Positions 8,832-17,835 of a stretch of 64,000 bases of DNA are shown here, in pieces. Origin of the DNA: Pseudomonas sp. MPC6 (lineage in GTDB: Bacteria > Pseudomonadota > Gammaproteobacteria > Pseudomonadales > Pseudomonadaceae). How positions within the stretch are numbered: position 1 is the first letter of the stretch; each line of letters starts with the position of its first letter. The translations under genes and the position numbers were made by a program. The stretch is taken from contig NZ_CP034783.1 in assembly GCF_006094435.1 (NCBI RefSeq), positions 4,739,001 through 4,803,000 of the forward strand. The letters are read 5' to 3'. Under the pieces are notes generated by a model. The model was given only the letters and a program-made list of their open reading frames with translations. It was not told where the DNA came from and searched no databases.

Positions 8832-11800
8832 CTAGAAATCCCGCTTGTAGAAGATATCCAGCGAACTGGCCACACCACCTGCAGCCTCGAGGTAGACCTT
8901 CTTGCTCAGCTTGTAGCGCAAGGCAATGGTGTTGGCCGGCTCAAACACGCCAACCCCGTAACGCAGGCTGAGTTTCTCGGAGATATTGCCGCTGGCCACC
9001 ACACTGGTTTCGTTGCCGCTGCCCTCGGTATCGAGCTGGAAGTCTTGAATACCCAGGCTCTTGGCCAAGCCGCTGGTCACCCCCGAACTGCCCATCAGGC
9101 CCAGCCCGAGCGCCGCTTGAGCCAGCATGTTGTTGTCCTCGCCGGTGGTGCTCAGCGGACGGCCCAGCACCAGATAGGACAACGCCTGTTCCTGGCTCAT
9201 GGCCGGCTCTGAGAAGATTTGCGTGGTCGGCTGCTCGGCGCTGCCGCTCAGGCGAATCCCGGCGATCACGTCATCGGTCTGGCGAATCGCTTCGATGTCC
9301 AGGTAGGGCTGGTCAATGGGCCCGGCAAACAGCAGACGTGCGCGGCGCACTGTCAGCCGCTGGCCGTAGGCGCGGTAACGCCCGTCGTTGAGCCAGAGCT
9401 CGCCGCGGGTGTCCATGTTGTCGCCGATGTGCACATGCCCTTGCAGGTTGGCGGTCAGGCCAAACCCGGCAAAGCTGAGTTTTTCTTCGCCGACCACCAC
9501 ATCGATGTCCATCGCCATGGCCATCGGCGGTTTGCCCTCTTCGGTCTGTTGGCCGATGATCACCGTGTCATCGGAGACCTTGACCGTCGACGGCGGCAAC
9601 TCGCGCACGGTGATTTCACCCTTGGGCACCCGCACTTTGCCGGCAACCGACAGTTTGTCGTCCTTCATCGAGATCTTCAGGTCTGGCGCCATTTCCAGCT
9701 TGGCATACGGCTCGACGTTCACCGGCAACTGCGAGCCCTTGAGCACCAGGTCCACCACCAGCGCCTGGCCCCAGGCGATGTCGCCATTCAAGCTGCCCTG
9801 TCCGGCCTTGCCGCTTTTCCAGCTGCCCTCCAATTGCACGGTTTCGCCGGCAATCAGCGCCCGCACCTGCAAGGCTTCAAGGTCCATCGGCAGTTCAGCC
9901 CCGGAAATCTCACCGTCGCTGAGCAGCACACTGCCATTGACCTGAGGGGCCAGCAGTGCGCCGGAAATCGTGCCGCTGCCATTCAAGCGCCCGGTGATTT
10001 TCTCGACCATCGGCACAAACGGCCGGGCCACGGACAGGTCCAGCCCGCTCAAACGGAAAGACCCGGTCAGCGGCTTGTCCTTGGGCAACGGATTGATCTG
10101 GGCCTGCACCATCAGTTCGCCGAGCTTGCCGCCCACGAAGTTGAGGTCGGTGTCGATGCGCTTGGGCGTGAGTTTGCTGGTCAGTTTCAGGGTCTGGTAC
10201 GGGAAGTCCAGCCACTGGTCTTTCTCGCGCACGCGCAGGGTGCCGCCGCTGGCATCGATGCTGATCTGACCGTTCGGGCCGCTGGCGGGCATGTCCAGTT
10301 GCAGGTCAGCATTGAGCCGGCCCTTCCAGGCGAAATCCTTGGGCAACCACTGCGCCAGGCTGTCGATCGGGAATTGCTTGAGGTGATAACGCAGCTTCGG
10401 CTCCGGCATCAGGCGCTGGTCTTCACCGCACAGGCTGGCCGGGCCGGACATCCAGCAATGGGCGCCGAAGTTGACCTTGCCGTCCGCCAGCCGCTCGAGC
10501 TTCGCCGGGCCTTGCAGCTTCCAGTCCTGGCCACCGGCCTGGATATCGCCGCTGGCCAGGCGTCCGCGCCAGTTGCCTTGGTCCAGCGCACCGTCAAAGC
10601 CCAGCGCCAGTTTCAGCTGGGGTCCTTGCAGATCCAAGGTCAGCTTCTGCTTCTTGATATCGCCCTGGCCACTGGCGGTCAAGGTCCCCAACGAGGTGTC
10701 GCCGGCCTGGATGCCGCGGCCCTTGAGATCGATTTTCGCCCGTTGCGCGCTGTCGAGCGTCGCATCCAGGTTCAGGCTTTGCAGACGATTGTCTTCGAAC
10801 GCCAGCTGCGTACCTTGCAGCCCGAGCTTGCCTTGCGGTGCCTTGAGCGTGCCGGCGACATCGACCCGGCCGTTGAGCTGCCCGCGCAATTGCGGCCAGA
10901 GCTGCGCCAGGCGCGTCAACTTGATGTCGATCTGGCCGGTCAGTTTCTGTTGCAGGCTGCCCTTGCCATTGATGCTGTTGTCGCCCAGGCGAATCTGCAG
11001 GGCGCTGAGGTTCCATTGCTCGCCGCCGCCGTCGGCCTTGGCCTGGATCACTGCCGGTTGGCCGCGCAGCTTGCCCTTCAGGTCCAGGTCGGCATTCAGG
11101 CTGAGTGTTTCATTCTTCAGCTCGCCTTTGCTGCGTAACGGTCCGGCCAGGGTGCCCGGCAACTCTGCGACCCAGTACGCCGGATTGATGGCCGACAGGT
11201 CCAGCGCGGTGTCCCAGGCAATGCCATCGGCGAATTGCAGGTTCAGGTGACCCTGGGCTTTGCCCTGCCCGGCTTCGAGCTGGATTTGTTGCAGGTAGAT
11301 TTTCGTCAGGTCGCCGGCGAACGGGCTGTTCAGGCTGAAGGCCCCGGCCGGGCCATCCAGCGCGGCCTTGAAGTTGCCGAGGTACTTGCCGTCGGTGTAG
11401 GAGACTTCACCGTTGAAACTGCGCAAGGCCACTTCCGGTTCGTCGATCAGCGGATAGAGACGGTGCCAGGGGAAATCCAGCCAGTCGATTTTCGCCTCGG
11501 CACTCAGGCCTTTGCTCCAGTCCAGGTGCCCGGTGAGTTTGAGGCTTTGCTTGTCGTTGGCCGTCAGGTCCAGCCCGGCGATCTGCGCGCCATTGGCGTC
11601 GACCTTGCCTTGCAGCAACAATGCGACCGGGCCTTGCTCGGCGGGCAGCGTGGCCTTGCCGAGCAGTTGGTAACCCTGTTTCAGGTCGCCGTCGCCGGTG
11701 AGCTCCAGCTGGTCGAGTTGCAGGGTGTCCGGCAGGTCGGCGCTGGCCTTGAAGCCATCGGCGGTGATGCGCACCTTGGCCGGCAGGTTTTCCACCAGGG

Positions 11801-12506
11801 GTTGCAGTTCGCCAGTCAGTTGTCCGTTCAGATAGCCGCTGCTGGCGGCTTTCAGGTTCAGGGTCTTCAGCAGGTCGCCGTCGACCTTCAGCGCCAGCGC
11901 CCACGGCTCGGTGCCCGGCGATGGCAGGGTCAGTCTACCCTCGGCCTTGAGCGGCCAGTTGCCGCTGGGTTGCAGCAGGCCGGACAGGTTCAGGCTCAGC
12001 TCGTCACGCTGCAACTGCACGGAATCAATCTGCAAACCTTTATCGGTCCAGTGCGCCGCCAGTTGCAGGCCCTTGAGCGCTTCGCTGCCGTTGAACAAAA
12101 GGCTGCCGACCTTGATGTCACCCAACTCTATTGCCAGGGGCAATTGCACGTCCGGCAGGGTGATCGGCCCGCTGCTCTCTTCTTCCGCGCCCGGCGGGAA
12201 TTGCAAGCTGACCTGGTCGGCCTGCAATTGCTCGATGCACAGGGTCATGCGCGTCAGGCACAGCGGCGACCAGGCAAAAATCACTTTGCTCAGCTCGACC
12301 TGGCTGCTGTCCTGCTGCCACAACAGATGGTCGGCGCTCCACTGCCCGCCCAGGCGCCCCTGGAAATTCTCCACGGTCAGGCCCGGGACAAACCCGAGAG
12401 CCCAGCGACTGCCCGTCACCGTGCCCAATACCGTGGCCAGGGTCAGGACGACCAGCATCAACAGCGCCAGGATCGCCAGCAGCGTTACTTTCAAACCACG
12501 CTTCAC
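8832..12506 (-). CDS. tamB: translocation and assembly module protein TamB
   Basis: 1224-residue inner-membrane-anchored periplasm-spanning protein of the AsmA-like/TamB family. It has one N-terminal transmembrane helix (about residues 7-28). A very long repetitive beta-rich region follows, and the conserved TamB C-terminal domain (DUF490) ends near GVASSLDIFYKRDF. With TamA it helps outer-membrane protein assembly and probably phospholipid transport to the outer membrane. The start is GTG at 12506, overlapping the tamA TGA by four bases (GTGA), as expected for a tamAB operon. Confidence 0.94.
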   Translation of the reverse strand: MKRGLKVTLLAILALLMLVVLTLATVLGTVTGSRWALGFVPGLTVENFQGRLGGQWSADHLLWQQDSSQVELSKVIFAWSPLCLTRMTLCIEQLQADQVSLQFPPGAEEESSGPITLPDVQLPLAIELGDIKVGSLLFNGSEALKGLQLAAHWTDKGLQIDSVQLQRDELSLNLSGLLQPSGNWPLKAEGRLTLPSPGTEPWALALKVDGDLLKTLNLKAASSGYLNGQLTGELQPLVENLPAKVRITADGFKASADLPDTLQLDQLELTGDGDLKQGYQLLGKATLPAEQGPVALLLQGKVDANGAQIAGLDLTANDKQSLKLTGHLDWSKGLSAEAKIDWLDFPWHRLYPLIDEPEVALRSFNGEVSYTDGKYLGNFKAALDGPAGAFSLNSPFAGDLTKIYLQQIQLEAGQGKAQGHLNLQFADGIAWDTALDLSAINPAYWVAELPGTLAGPLRSKGELKNETLSLNADLDLKGKLRGQPAVIQAKADGGGEQWNLSALQIRLGDNSINGKGSLQQKLTGQIDIKLTRLAQLWPQLRGQLNGRVDVAGTLKAPQGKLGLQGTQLAFEDNRLQSLNLDATLDSAQRAKIDLKGRGIQAGDTSLGTLTASGQGDIKKQKLTLDLQGPQLKLALGFDGALDQGNWRGRLASGDIQAGGQDWKLQGPAKLERLADGKVNFGAHCWMSGPASLCGEDQRLMPEPKLRYHLKQFPIDSLAQWLPKDFAWKGRLNADLQLDMPASGPNGQISIDASGGTLRVREKDQWLDFPYQTLKLTSKLTPKRIDTDLNFVGGKLGELMVQAQINPLPKDKPLTGSFRLSGLDLSVARPFVPMVEKITGRLNGSGTISGALLAPQVNGSVLLSDGEISGAELPMDLEALQVRALIAGETVQLEGSWKSGKAGQGSLNGDIAWGQALVVDLVLKGSQLPVNVEPYAKLEMAPDLKISMKDDKLSVAGKVRVPKGEITVRELPPSTVKVSDDTVIIGQQTEEGKPPMAMAMDIDVVVGEEKLSFAGFGLTANLQGHVHIGDNMDTRGELWLNDGRYRAYGQRLTVRRARLLFAGPIDQPYLDIEAIRQTDDVIAGIRLSGSAEQPTTQIFSEPAMSQEQALSYLVLGRPLSTTGEDNNMLAQAALGLGLMGSSGVTSGLAKSLGIQDFQLDTEGSGNETSVVASGNISEKLSLRYGVGVFEPANTIALRYKLSKKVYLEAAGGVASSLDIFYKRDF

Positions 12507-14230
12507 AGCTCAGGCCCCATGGAAAAGTGCAGTCGAATGCCGCCGTCGTCGTCCATCGCGTGAGCCAGGTCGAGGCGGATCGGCCCCACCGGCGACACCC
12601 AGCGCACGCCGATGCCGACGCCGGTCTTGAGGTTCGGCAATTCAAGTGTATTAAAGGAGTTGCCCTGGTCGATGAAGGTCGCCACCCGCCATTTTTCGGC
12701 GACGGCGTACTGATACTCGACGCTGCCGGCCACCATGTAACGACCGCCGATGCGGTCGCCGTTGGAGTTTTCCGGGGACAGGCTCTGATAATCGTAACCG
12801 CGCACGCTCTGATCGCCACCGGCGAAGAACCGCAACGACGGCGGCACCGATTTGTAGCCGTTGGTCGCGCTGCCGCCGACCTGTACCCGACCGAGCAATC
12901 GGTGTTTGTCGAAGACCGTGGTCAAGCCCTTCACCAGTGCCGTGCCATAGAGCAGATTGTTGTCGGACCCCAACCCTTCCTTGGCGACCTTGGTTTCGAA
13001 GGCCAGGCGATAACCATTGTGCGGGTCGATACGGTTGTCGCTTTTCAGATAGGAATAACTGACGCCGGGCATGAGCAAGGTGCTGAGCCCCGAGTCGTCG
13101 CCGAGTCGGTACTCTTCCCGTTGCCATTTGAGCGACACCACCCGTTGCCAGCCGCTGGGCAACTTGCTGTGCCACTCGGGACCGAGGGTCAACAGCTTGC
13201 TCAGGCTGTCCTTATCGGCGATTTCTTCATACTGATAGCCGCCGGCGAAACGCAGTTTGTCGGTCAGCGGCGGGTCCAGCGGAATGTCGTAGAACAGCCC
13301 GACGTTTTGCCGTGGCACCGAGACTTCGGTTTCCCAGCCGTAGCTGTGCCCCTGGGGATTGACCCAATGCCGGGTCCAGTTGGCCTTGACCCGTGGGCCG
13401 ACGTCGGTCGAGTAACCCACGCCCAGGCCCATGGTTCGCGGCTTGCGGGTGTCGAGCTTGACGTCCACCGGGATCACATTGGCCTTGGACGCGGTCGGTG
13501 CCGCATCGACCCGCACCCCCTCGAAATAGCCGCTCGATTGCAGCGCCTGGTTGAGTTCGGCGATCAGTTCGGAGTCATAGGGTGCGCCCGCCTTGAACGG
13601 CACCATGCGTTGCAACAAGTCTTCGTCGAAGGGCGTGTCGCCTTCAAAGCTGACCTTGCCCAGGGCATAACGCGGGCCGCTGTTGTAGACCAATTCGATG
13701 TCGGCCACGCCGGCCCGCGGGTCTACCGCCAGCTTCTGGCTGGTAAAGCGCCCGCTGAAGAAGCCATAGCGCGAGGCCTGGTTCTGGATCAGGCGCTTGG
13801 CATCTTCGTAGTGACCATGATTGAGCACCGCGCCGGTCTTGAGTGCGGCGCCCTTGGGCACGCGAAAGGATTTCAGGGAGGCTGCGGGCCCCTCGACGCG
13901 AATGGTGACGTTGCGCAAATGCACCGGCTCGCCGGGATCGATATTCAGCACCAGGCGCGGCGTCTTGCCGCCCTTCACGTCGCTGTCGATCTGCGGCTGG
14001 TAATAGCCCAGGGCCTGGGCGGCCTTGCGCGCCTGCTCCTCGGCGCCACGACTGAAGCGCAGCAAGGCTTCCTCATCGCGATCGCCGAGGCTGCCGATAT
14101 AGCCCTCTATATTGGCTTTGAGTTCATCGTTGGACGGTTTGATCCGCACATCCAATTCACTTTGCGCCAGCGCCGCGCAGCTGGTAATCAGCATCAGCAT
14201 GGCGCTGGTAAATCTTCCTGAAAACTTCAT
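12503..14230 (-). CDS. tamA: outer-membrane assembly factor TamA (Omp85 family)
   Basis: About 575-residue Omp85 protein with a signal peptide (cleavage near SCAALAQS), three POTRA domains in the first half and a 16-strand barrel in the second. The barrel carries the L6 motif seen as DQSVRGYDYQSL, and the protein ends in LHFSMGPEL. It acts with TamB in the outer membrane. An upstream in-frame ATG at 14248 exists, but the start at 14230 (MKFSGRFTS) gives a proper signal peptide and is preferred; no strong ribosome site is visible for either. Confidence 0.93.
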   Translation of the reverse strand: MKFSGRFTSAMLMLITSCAALAQSELDVRIKPSNDELKANIEGYIGSLGDRDEEALLRFSRGAEEQARKAAQALGYYQPQIDSDVKGGKTPRLVLNIDPGEPVHLRNVTIRVEGPAASLKSFRVPKGAALKTGAVLNHGHYEDAKRLIQNQASRYGFFSGRFTSQKLAVDPRAGVADIELVYNSGPRYALGKVSFEGDTPFDEDLLQRMVPFKAGAPYDSELIAELNQALQSSGYFEGVRVDAAPTASKANVIPVDVKLDTRKPRTMGLGVGYSTDVGPRVKANWTRHWVNPQGHSYGWETEVSVPRQNVGLFYDIPLDPPLTDKLRFAGGYQYEEIADKDSLSKLLTLGPEWHSKLPSGWQRVVSLKWQREEYRLGDDSGLSTLLMPGVSYSYLKSDNRIDPHNGYRLAFETKVAKEGLGSDNNLLYGTALVKGLTTVFDKHRLLGRVQVGGSATNGYKSVPPSLRFFAGGDQSVRGYDYQSLSPENSNGDRIGGRYMVAGSVEYQYAVAEKWRVATFIDQGNSFNTLELPNLKTGVGIGVRWVSPVGPIRLDLAHAMDDDGGIRLHFSMGPEL

Positions 14231-14295
14231 AGGCGCGGATGCTATCACGAGCTTGGGAGCGTGATAGAGCCTCGCTATGAAAGAAAGTTCTACCG

Positions 14296-14946
14296 TTAAG
14301 CCGTTGCTGTTTGTAACACCTGAGGATTGGCGTGGAAAAACACGTGTTCGCGGATCGGTCCTACGGCCACCTCGCCGATTTCCTCATAGCCTTGACGCTT
14401 ATAGAACTCCAGATAACGAGGATTCCCGGTATCGAGGACCACGCCCTGGGAGTGTTCATCCACCGCGCACCAGTTATGCACCGCTTGCAGCAGCTGTTCG
14501 CCGAAGTGCTTGCCTTGAAATTGTGGATGAATTCCCAGCAAAGGCAGCAGGTGCACCTCGTCGGACGGCACGCACGCCATCACCGCATCGTGATATTCGA
14601 GGTAGCGGCGGGTGCAGCGAAAGCCGGTGCTGAGCACCATGCGCAGGCGCCAGGCCCAGCTGTCGGTGATGCCCAGACGCCGTTGCGGCGGCGCGATCAG
14701 GGCGATGCCGATCAACCGGTCGTTGACCAGCAGGCCGATGGCCGGCAAGTCCTGCAGAAAATGTTGCTTGACCAGTTCGCGCACGGTGGCGCGGACCCGT
14801 TGTTCGTAACCGGGGCGTTCCGCTTCGAACAGGTAACCGAAGGTCGGTTCGTGCCGATAAGCCTGGTACAGCAAGGAGCGGGCTTCGCGGGAATAGCCGC
14901 TGTCGAGCATGTGGATATCGGCGATGGCGGTCGAGGTTTCGGGCAT
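14296..14946 (-). CDS. GNAT-family N-acetyltransferase
   Basis: 216-residue protein with a recognisable GNAT fold. The acetyl-CoA-binding segment reads LLPLLGIHPQFQGKHFGEQLLQAVHNW, equivalent to the Q/RxxGxG/A motif A. It is followed by the C-terminal LDTGNPRYLEFYKRQGYEEIGE segment typical of the family. ATG at 14946 is chosen because GGAGAG lies about ten bases upstream; an earlier in-frame start at 14976 lacks one. It precedes tamA on the same strand with a 65-bp gap, so it may share its transcript. The substrate is unknown. Confidence 0.85.
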   Translation of the reverse strand: MPETSTAIADIHMLDSGYSREARSLLYQAYRHEPTFGYLFEAERPGYEQRVRATVRELVKQHFLQDLPAIGLLVNDRLIGIALIAPPQRRLGITDSWAWRLRMVLSTGFRCTRRYLEYHDAVMACVPSDEVHLLPLLGIHPQFQGKHFGEQLLQAVHNWCAVDEHSQGVVLDTGNPRYLEFYKRQGYEEIGEVAVGPIREHVFFHANPQVLQTATA

Positions 14947-15060
14947 AACGGCTGATCTCTCCGGGGCGCAGCTCAAAAGGCCGCGTTCTTATGGGTACGA
15001 ACCTGGCAGCGCAGGCACAGTTCCGTGCTGATCCGAAATCAGTGGCGGTGCATGAGCCGT

Positions 15061-15230
15061 CTTCGCGAGCAAGCCCGCTCCCACAAGGTATAGACCAGAC
15101 TGGAGAAATCATTGGGTCCATGTACAAACCCCCTGTGGAGAAACTACTGGGTCCATGCACAAACCCACCGTGAGAGAAAATACTGGATCCATGCACAAAC
15201 CCACTGTGGGAGCGGGCTTGCTCGCGAAGA
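15061..15230. repeat. outward REP pair with three degenerate 35-bp repeats between arms
   Basis: A CTTCGCGAGCAAGCCCGCTCCCACA arm (15061-15085) and a TGTGGGAGCGGGCTTGCTCGCGAAGA arm (15205-15230) are in reversed order. Between them lie three imperfect direct repeats around GTCCATGCACAAACCCAC, starting at 15116, 15151 and 15187 (period 35-36 bp). The region 14947-15337 between the divergent GNAT and xthA genes holds no gene. Confidence 0.85.
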
Positions 15231-15337
15231 GGCCGGAACAGACGACACAGGACAAACAAGGAAGACGAATAGCCTCCCCAAGCTAGCCCCATTCCTCCAT
15301 GTCAGCTAGCATCGCCCTTTTGCCAGGACTGCCGACC

Positions 15338-16150
15338 ATGAAGATCGTCTCCTTCAACATCAACGGGCTGCGCGCTCGCCCGCATCAGCTGGCGGCGCTG
15401 ATCGAGAAGCACCAGCCTGACGTGATCGGGCTGCAGGAAACCAAGGTCCACGACGAACAATTCCCCCTGGCCGAGGTTCAGGCCCTGGGCTATCACGTGT
15501 ATTTCCATGGGCAAAAAGGCCACTACGGTGTCGCCCTGCTCTCGCGCAAAGAACCGCTGGCGCTGCACAAAGGTTTCGCCACCGATGACGAAGACGCCCA
15601 GCGCCGCTTCATCTGGGGCACGTTCGCCGACGCCAATGGCGTGCCGGTAACCATCATGAACGGCTATTTCCCCCAGGGCGAAAGCCGTGACCACCCGACC
15701 AAATTCCCGGCCAAGGAGCGTTTCTACGGCGACTTGCAGCAGTTGCTGGAAAGTCAGTTCAGCAATGATCAGCCGCTGGTGGTGATGGGCGACGTGAACA
15801 TTTCGCCGGAAGACTGCGACATCGGCATTGGGGCGGACAACATGAAACGCTGGCTGAAAACCGGCAAATGCAGCTTCCTGCCCGAAGAACGCGAGTGGAT
15901 GGCGCGCCTGAAGAACTGGGGCCTGGTGGACAGCTTCCGTCACCTGAACCCGGACGTGGCCGACCGCTTCAGCTGGTTCGACTACCGTAGCCGTGGCTTT
16001 GAAGACGAGCCCAAGCGCGGGCTGCGGATCGATTTGATCATGGCGTCCCACGGCTTGTTGCCGCGGGTGAAGGATGCGGGCGTGGATTATGAACTGCGCG
16101 GGATGGAAAAACCCTCGGACCATGCACCGATCTGGCTGGAGTTGAGCTAA
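15338..16150 (+). CDS. xthA: exodeoxyribonuclease III
   Basis: 270-residue Exo III/AP endonuclease that incises abasic sites and degrades 3' ends in base-excision repair. Catalytic landmarks are all present: the N-terminal [15 protein letters not shown] (Glu metal ligand), [13 protein letters not shown] (Asp-Asn pair) and the C-terminal [10 protein letters not shown] (Asp-His). Length matches the family. The ATG at 15338 ([10 protein letters not shown]) is the conserved start; the longer in-frame reading from 15299 is not. A hairpin with a T-run follows the stop. Confidence 0.96.
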   Translation: MKIVSFNINGLRARPHQLAALIEKHQPDVIGLQETKVHDEQFPLAEVQALGYHVYFHGQKGHYGVALLSRKEPLALHKGFATDDEDAQRRFIWGTFADANGVPVTIMNGYFPQGESRDHPTKFPAKERFYGDLQQLLESQFSNDQPLVVMGDVNISPEDCDIGIGADNMKRWLKTGKCSFLPEEREWMARLKNWGLVDSFRHLNPDVADRFSWFDYRSRGFEDEPKRGLRIDLIMASHGLLPRVKDAGVDYELRGMEKPSDHAPIWLELS

Positions 16151-16169
16151 AAGCAAACGACAGCCCAGG

Positions 16170-16193
16170 AAAAACCGCCGAATGGCGTTTTTT
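16170..16193 (+). terminator. intrinsic terminator after xthA
   Basis: AAAAACCGCC-GAAT-GGCGTTTTTT forms a short GC stem with flanking A and T runs, 20 bp past the xthA stop. The left side has one bulged C. Confidence 0.7.
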
Positions 16194-16278
16194 GCGTGCT
16201 ATCTGCCGCTTTCCGCCTTGCTCTGCGCGCCCGGGTCTACGATTCTTCAAGAACAACGACAACACCTGAGAAACCGCC

Positions 16279-16719
16279 ATGAAAACCGTCGCCCAACTGC
16301 TCAAGTTAAAGGCCCAGCAAAATCAGGAAGTCCATACCATTGCGCCTCATCAAATGGTGCTGGAAGCGCTGATGGTCATGGCCGCGAAAAACGTCGGCGC
16401 ATTGCCGGTGGTGAAGAACGGCGAGGTCATCGGCATCATCAGCGAGCGTGACTATGCGCGCAAACTGGTGCTCAAGGGCCGTTCGTCCGTCGGTACGCCG
16501 GTCGAGGACATCATGGTCTCGCCGGTCATCACCGTGGACACCCATCAGACCGTGGAAACCTGCATGGGTATCATGTCCGACAAACGCCTGCGGCACCTGC
16601 CGGTGGTGGAAGGCGGTGTGCTGATCGGCTTGCTGTCGATCGGCGACCTGGTCAAGGAAGCCATTGCCGAACAGGCCGAACTGATTCGGCAGCTGGAGCA
16701 GTACATTCGCGGGGAATAA
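16279..16719 (+). CDS. tandem CBS-domain protein
   Basis: 146-residue cytoplasmic protein made almost entirely of two CBS domains. One covers about residues 10-65 (VLEALMVMAAKNVGALPVV..GIISERDY) and one about 73-130 (VSPVITVDTHQTVETCMGIMSDKRLRHLPVV..GLLSIGDLV). Such stand-alone pairs (Bateman modules) bind adenine nucleotides. The target of this one is unknown. The gene stands alone between xthA and a convergent GST gene. Confidence 0.9.
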   Translation: MKTVAQLLKLKAQQNQEVHTIAPHQMVLEALMVMAAKNVGALPVVKNGEVIGIISERDYARKLVLKGRSSVGTPVEDIMVSPVITVDTHQTVETCMGIMSDKRLRHLPVVEGGVLIGLLSIGDLVKEAIAEQAELIRQLEQYIRGE

Positions 16720-16741
16720 CTCACTGACACCGCATTCCCCA

Positions 16742-16831
16742 TGTAGGAGCTGGCTTGCCAGCGAAGACGATACATCAGCTAATACATGTGTCGGCTGACA
16801 CGCCGCCTTCGCTGGCAAGCCAGCTCCTACA
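16742..16831. repeat. REPIN (inverted REP pair)
   Basis: TGTAGGAGCTGGCTTGCCAGCGAAG and its complement flank a 40-bp spacer between the convergent CBS and GST genes. It could act as a bidirectional terminator. Confidence 0.92.
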
Positions 16832-16848
16832 GGGGGATAGCAGTGTTC

Positions 16849-17472
16849 TCAGGCTGGCCAATGCCGGGCGAAGACCGGTGCCAGCGTCGGGTGCCGGTCG
16901 ATGCGTTCCAGCCACGTGAAAAACCCTGGCCGGGTACTGCGCAAATGCTCCCGGCTGCCCGCCCACCGACTGACCACCGCCGCCAGCACATCCAGGGCTC
17001 TGGGGGTTTCATCGCCCAGGTACAACTCGCCCGAGAACTGATCGGCAAACACCTCCCAACTCCAATGCAGGCGCTTGCGCGCGCCGGCCATGAGGTTGTG
17101 CCTGGACGCTTCATCCGCCTGGGCCAACCAGCGTTCGGGGTAATCGATGATGCCGATGGCCGCGTAGCAATTGGTGACGATAAACGCCAGGCCGCGGATG
17201 GCCTGATCGCGCTCCGCAGCCTTTTCCGGCAGCAGCTTCGAATGGGGAAAGGTGAGCCCCAGGTGAATCAGGATCGCCGCACTCTCGGTGAGAATGCTGC
17301 CGTCGGGCAGTTGCAAGGTCGGGATCTGTTTCAGCGGGTTGAGTTTCTCCAGCGCCATGGCGTCCTGCGGGGACGACTCGACATCGATGAAGCGGTAAGG
17401 GATCTCGCAAAGTTCGAGTGCTGCTTCGATCGCAGCGGCGCCGGAGTTCTGGTGTCCGTAGAGCTGGTACAT
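16849..17472 (-). CDS. glutathione S-transferase family protein
   Basis: 207-residue cytosolic GST. The N-terminal thioredoxin-like domain starts MYQLYGHQNSGAAAIEAALE and carries the cis-proline/glutathione-binding segment KQIPTLQLPDGSILTESAAILIHLG (about 47-71). An all-helical C-terminal domain follows. The ATG at 17472 is preferred over a longer in-frame extension because the extension reads through intergenic REP sequence. No functional partner is adjacent, so the substrate is unknown. Confidence 0.88.
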   Translation of the reverse strand: MYQLYGHQNSGAAAIEAALELCEIPYRFIDVESSPQDAMALEKLNPLKQIPTLQLPDGSILTESAAILIHLGLTFPHSKLLPEKAAERDQAIRGLAFIVTNCYAAIGIIDYPERWLAQADEASRHNLMAGARKRLHWSWEVFADQFSGELYLGDETPRALDVLAAVVSRWAGSREHLRSTRPGFFTWLERIDRHPTLAPVFARHWPA

Positions 17473-17621
17473 GGTGCGGCTCCCCTGGCGAGACAGGAAT
17501 ATAGTCAGTAGAGGCGCGCTCACCCGCCCTCGTTCCACTGCATTGAGCAAACAATGCCCGCTGACAGTGTAGAAGTGCCCGGGGATGCCGGCAATAAACC
17601 GGGACTCGGGCGGTGATCCCC

Positions 17622-17705
17622 TGTAGGAGCTGGCTTGCCAGCGAAGGCGGCCTAAAGCCATCCAGCACCCTTGAAGACGCCTTCGCCAGCAAGCCGGCTC
17701 CTACA
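17622..17705. repeat. REPIN, first of a near-identical pair
   Basis: Chimeric REPIN: left core GCTGGCTTGCCAGC, right core GCCAGCAAGCCGGC. It is repeated almost exactly 131 bp downstream (17753). The 17473-17831 gap between the GST and DUF1615 genes holds only these two elements. Confidence 0.9.
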
Positions 17706-17752
17706 TGGGGATTTGGCGCTGACCACAATTCATCGGTACGCAGGTGATTCCC

Positions 17753-17835
17753 TGTAGGAGCTGGCTTGCCAGCGAAGGCGGCCTAAAGCCATCCAGCGCC
17801 CTTGAAGAAGCCTTCGCCAGCAAGCCGGCGCCTAC
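17753..17835. repeat. REPIN overlapping a stop codon
   Basis: Near-identical copy of the 17622 element. Its right arm (..GCCGGCGCCTAC) runs into the end of the DUF1615 gene, and the TAG stop at 17832-17834 is the TAG of the REP motif. Confidence 0.88.
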
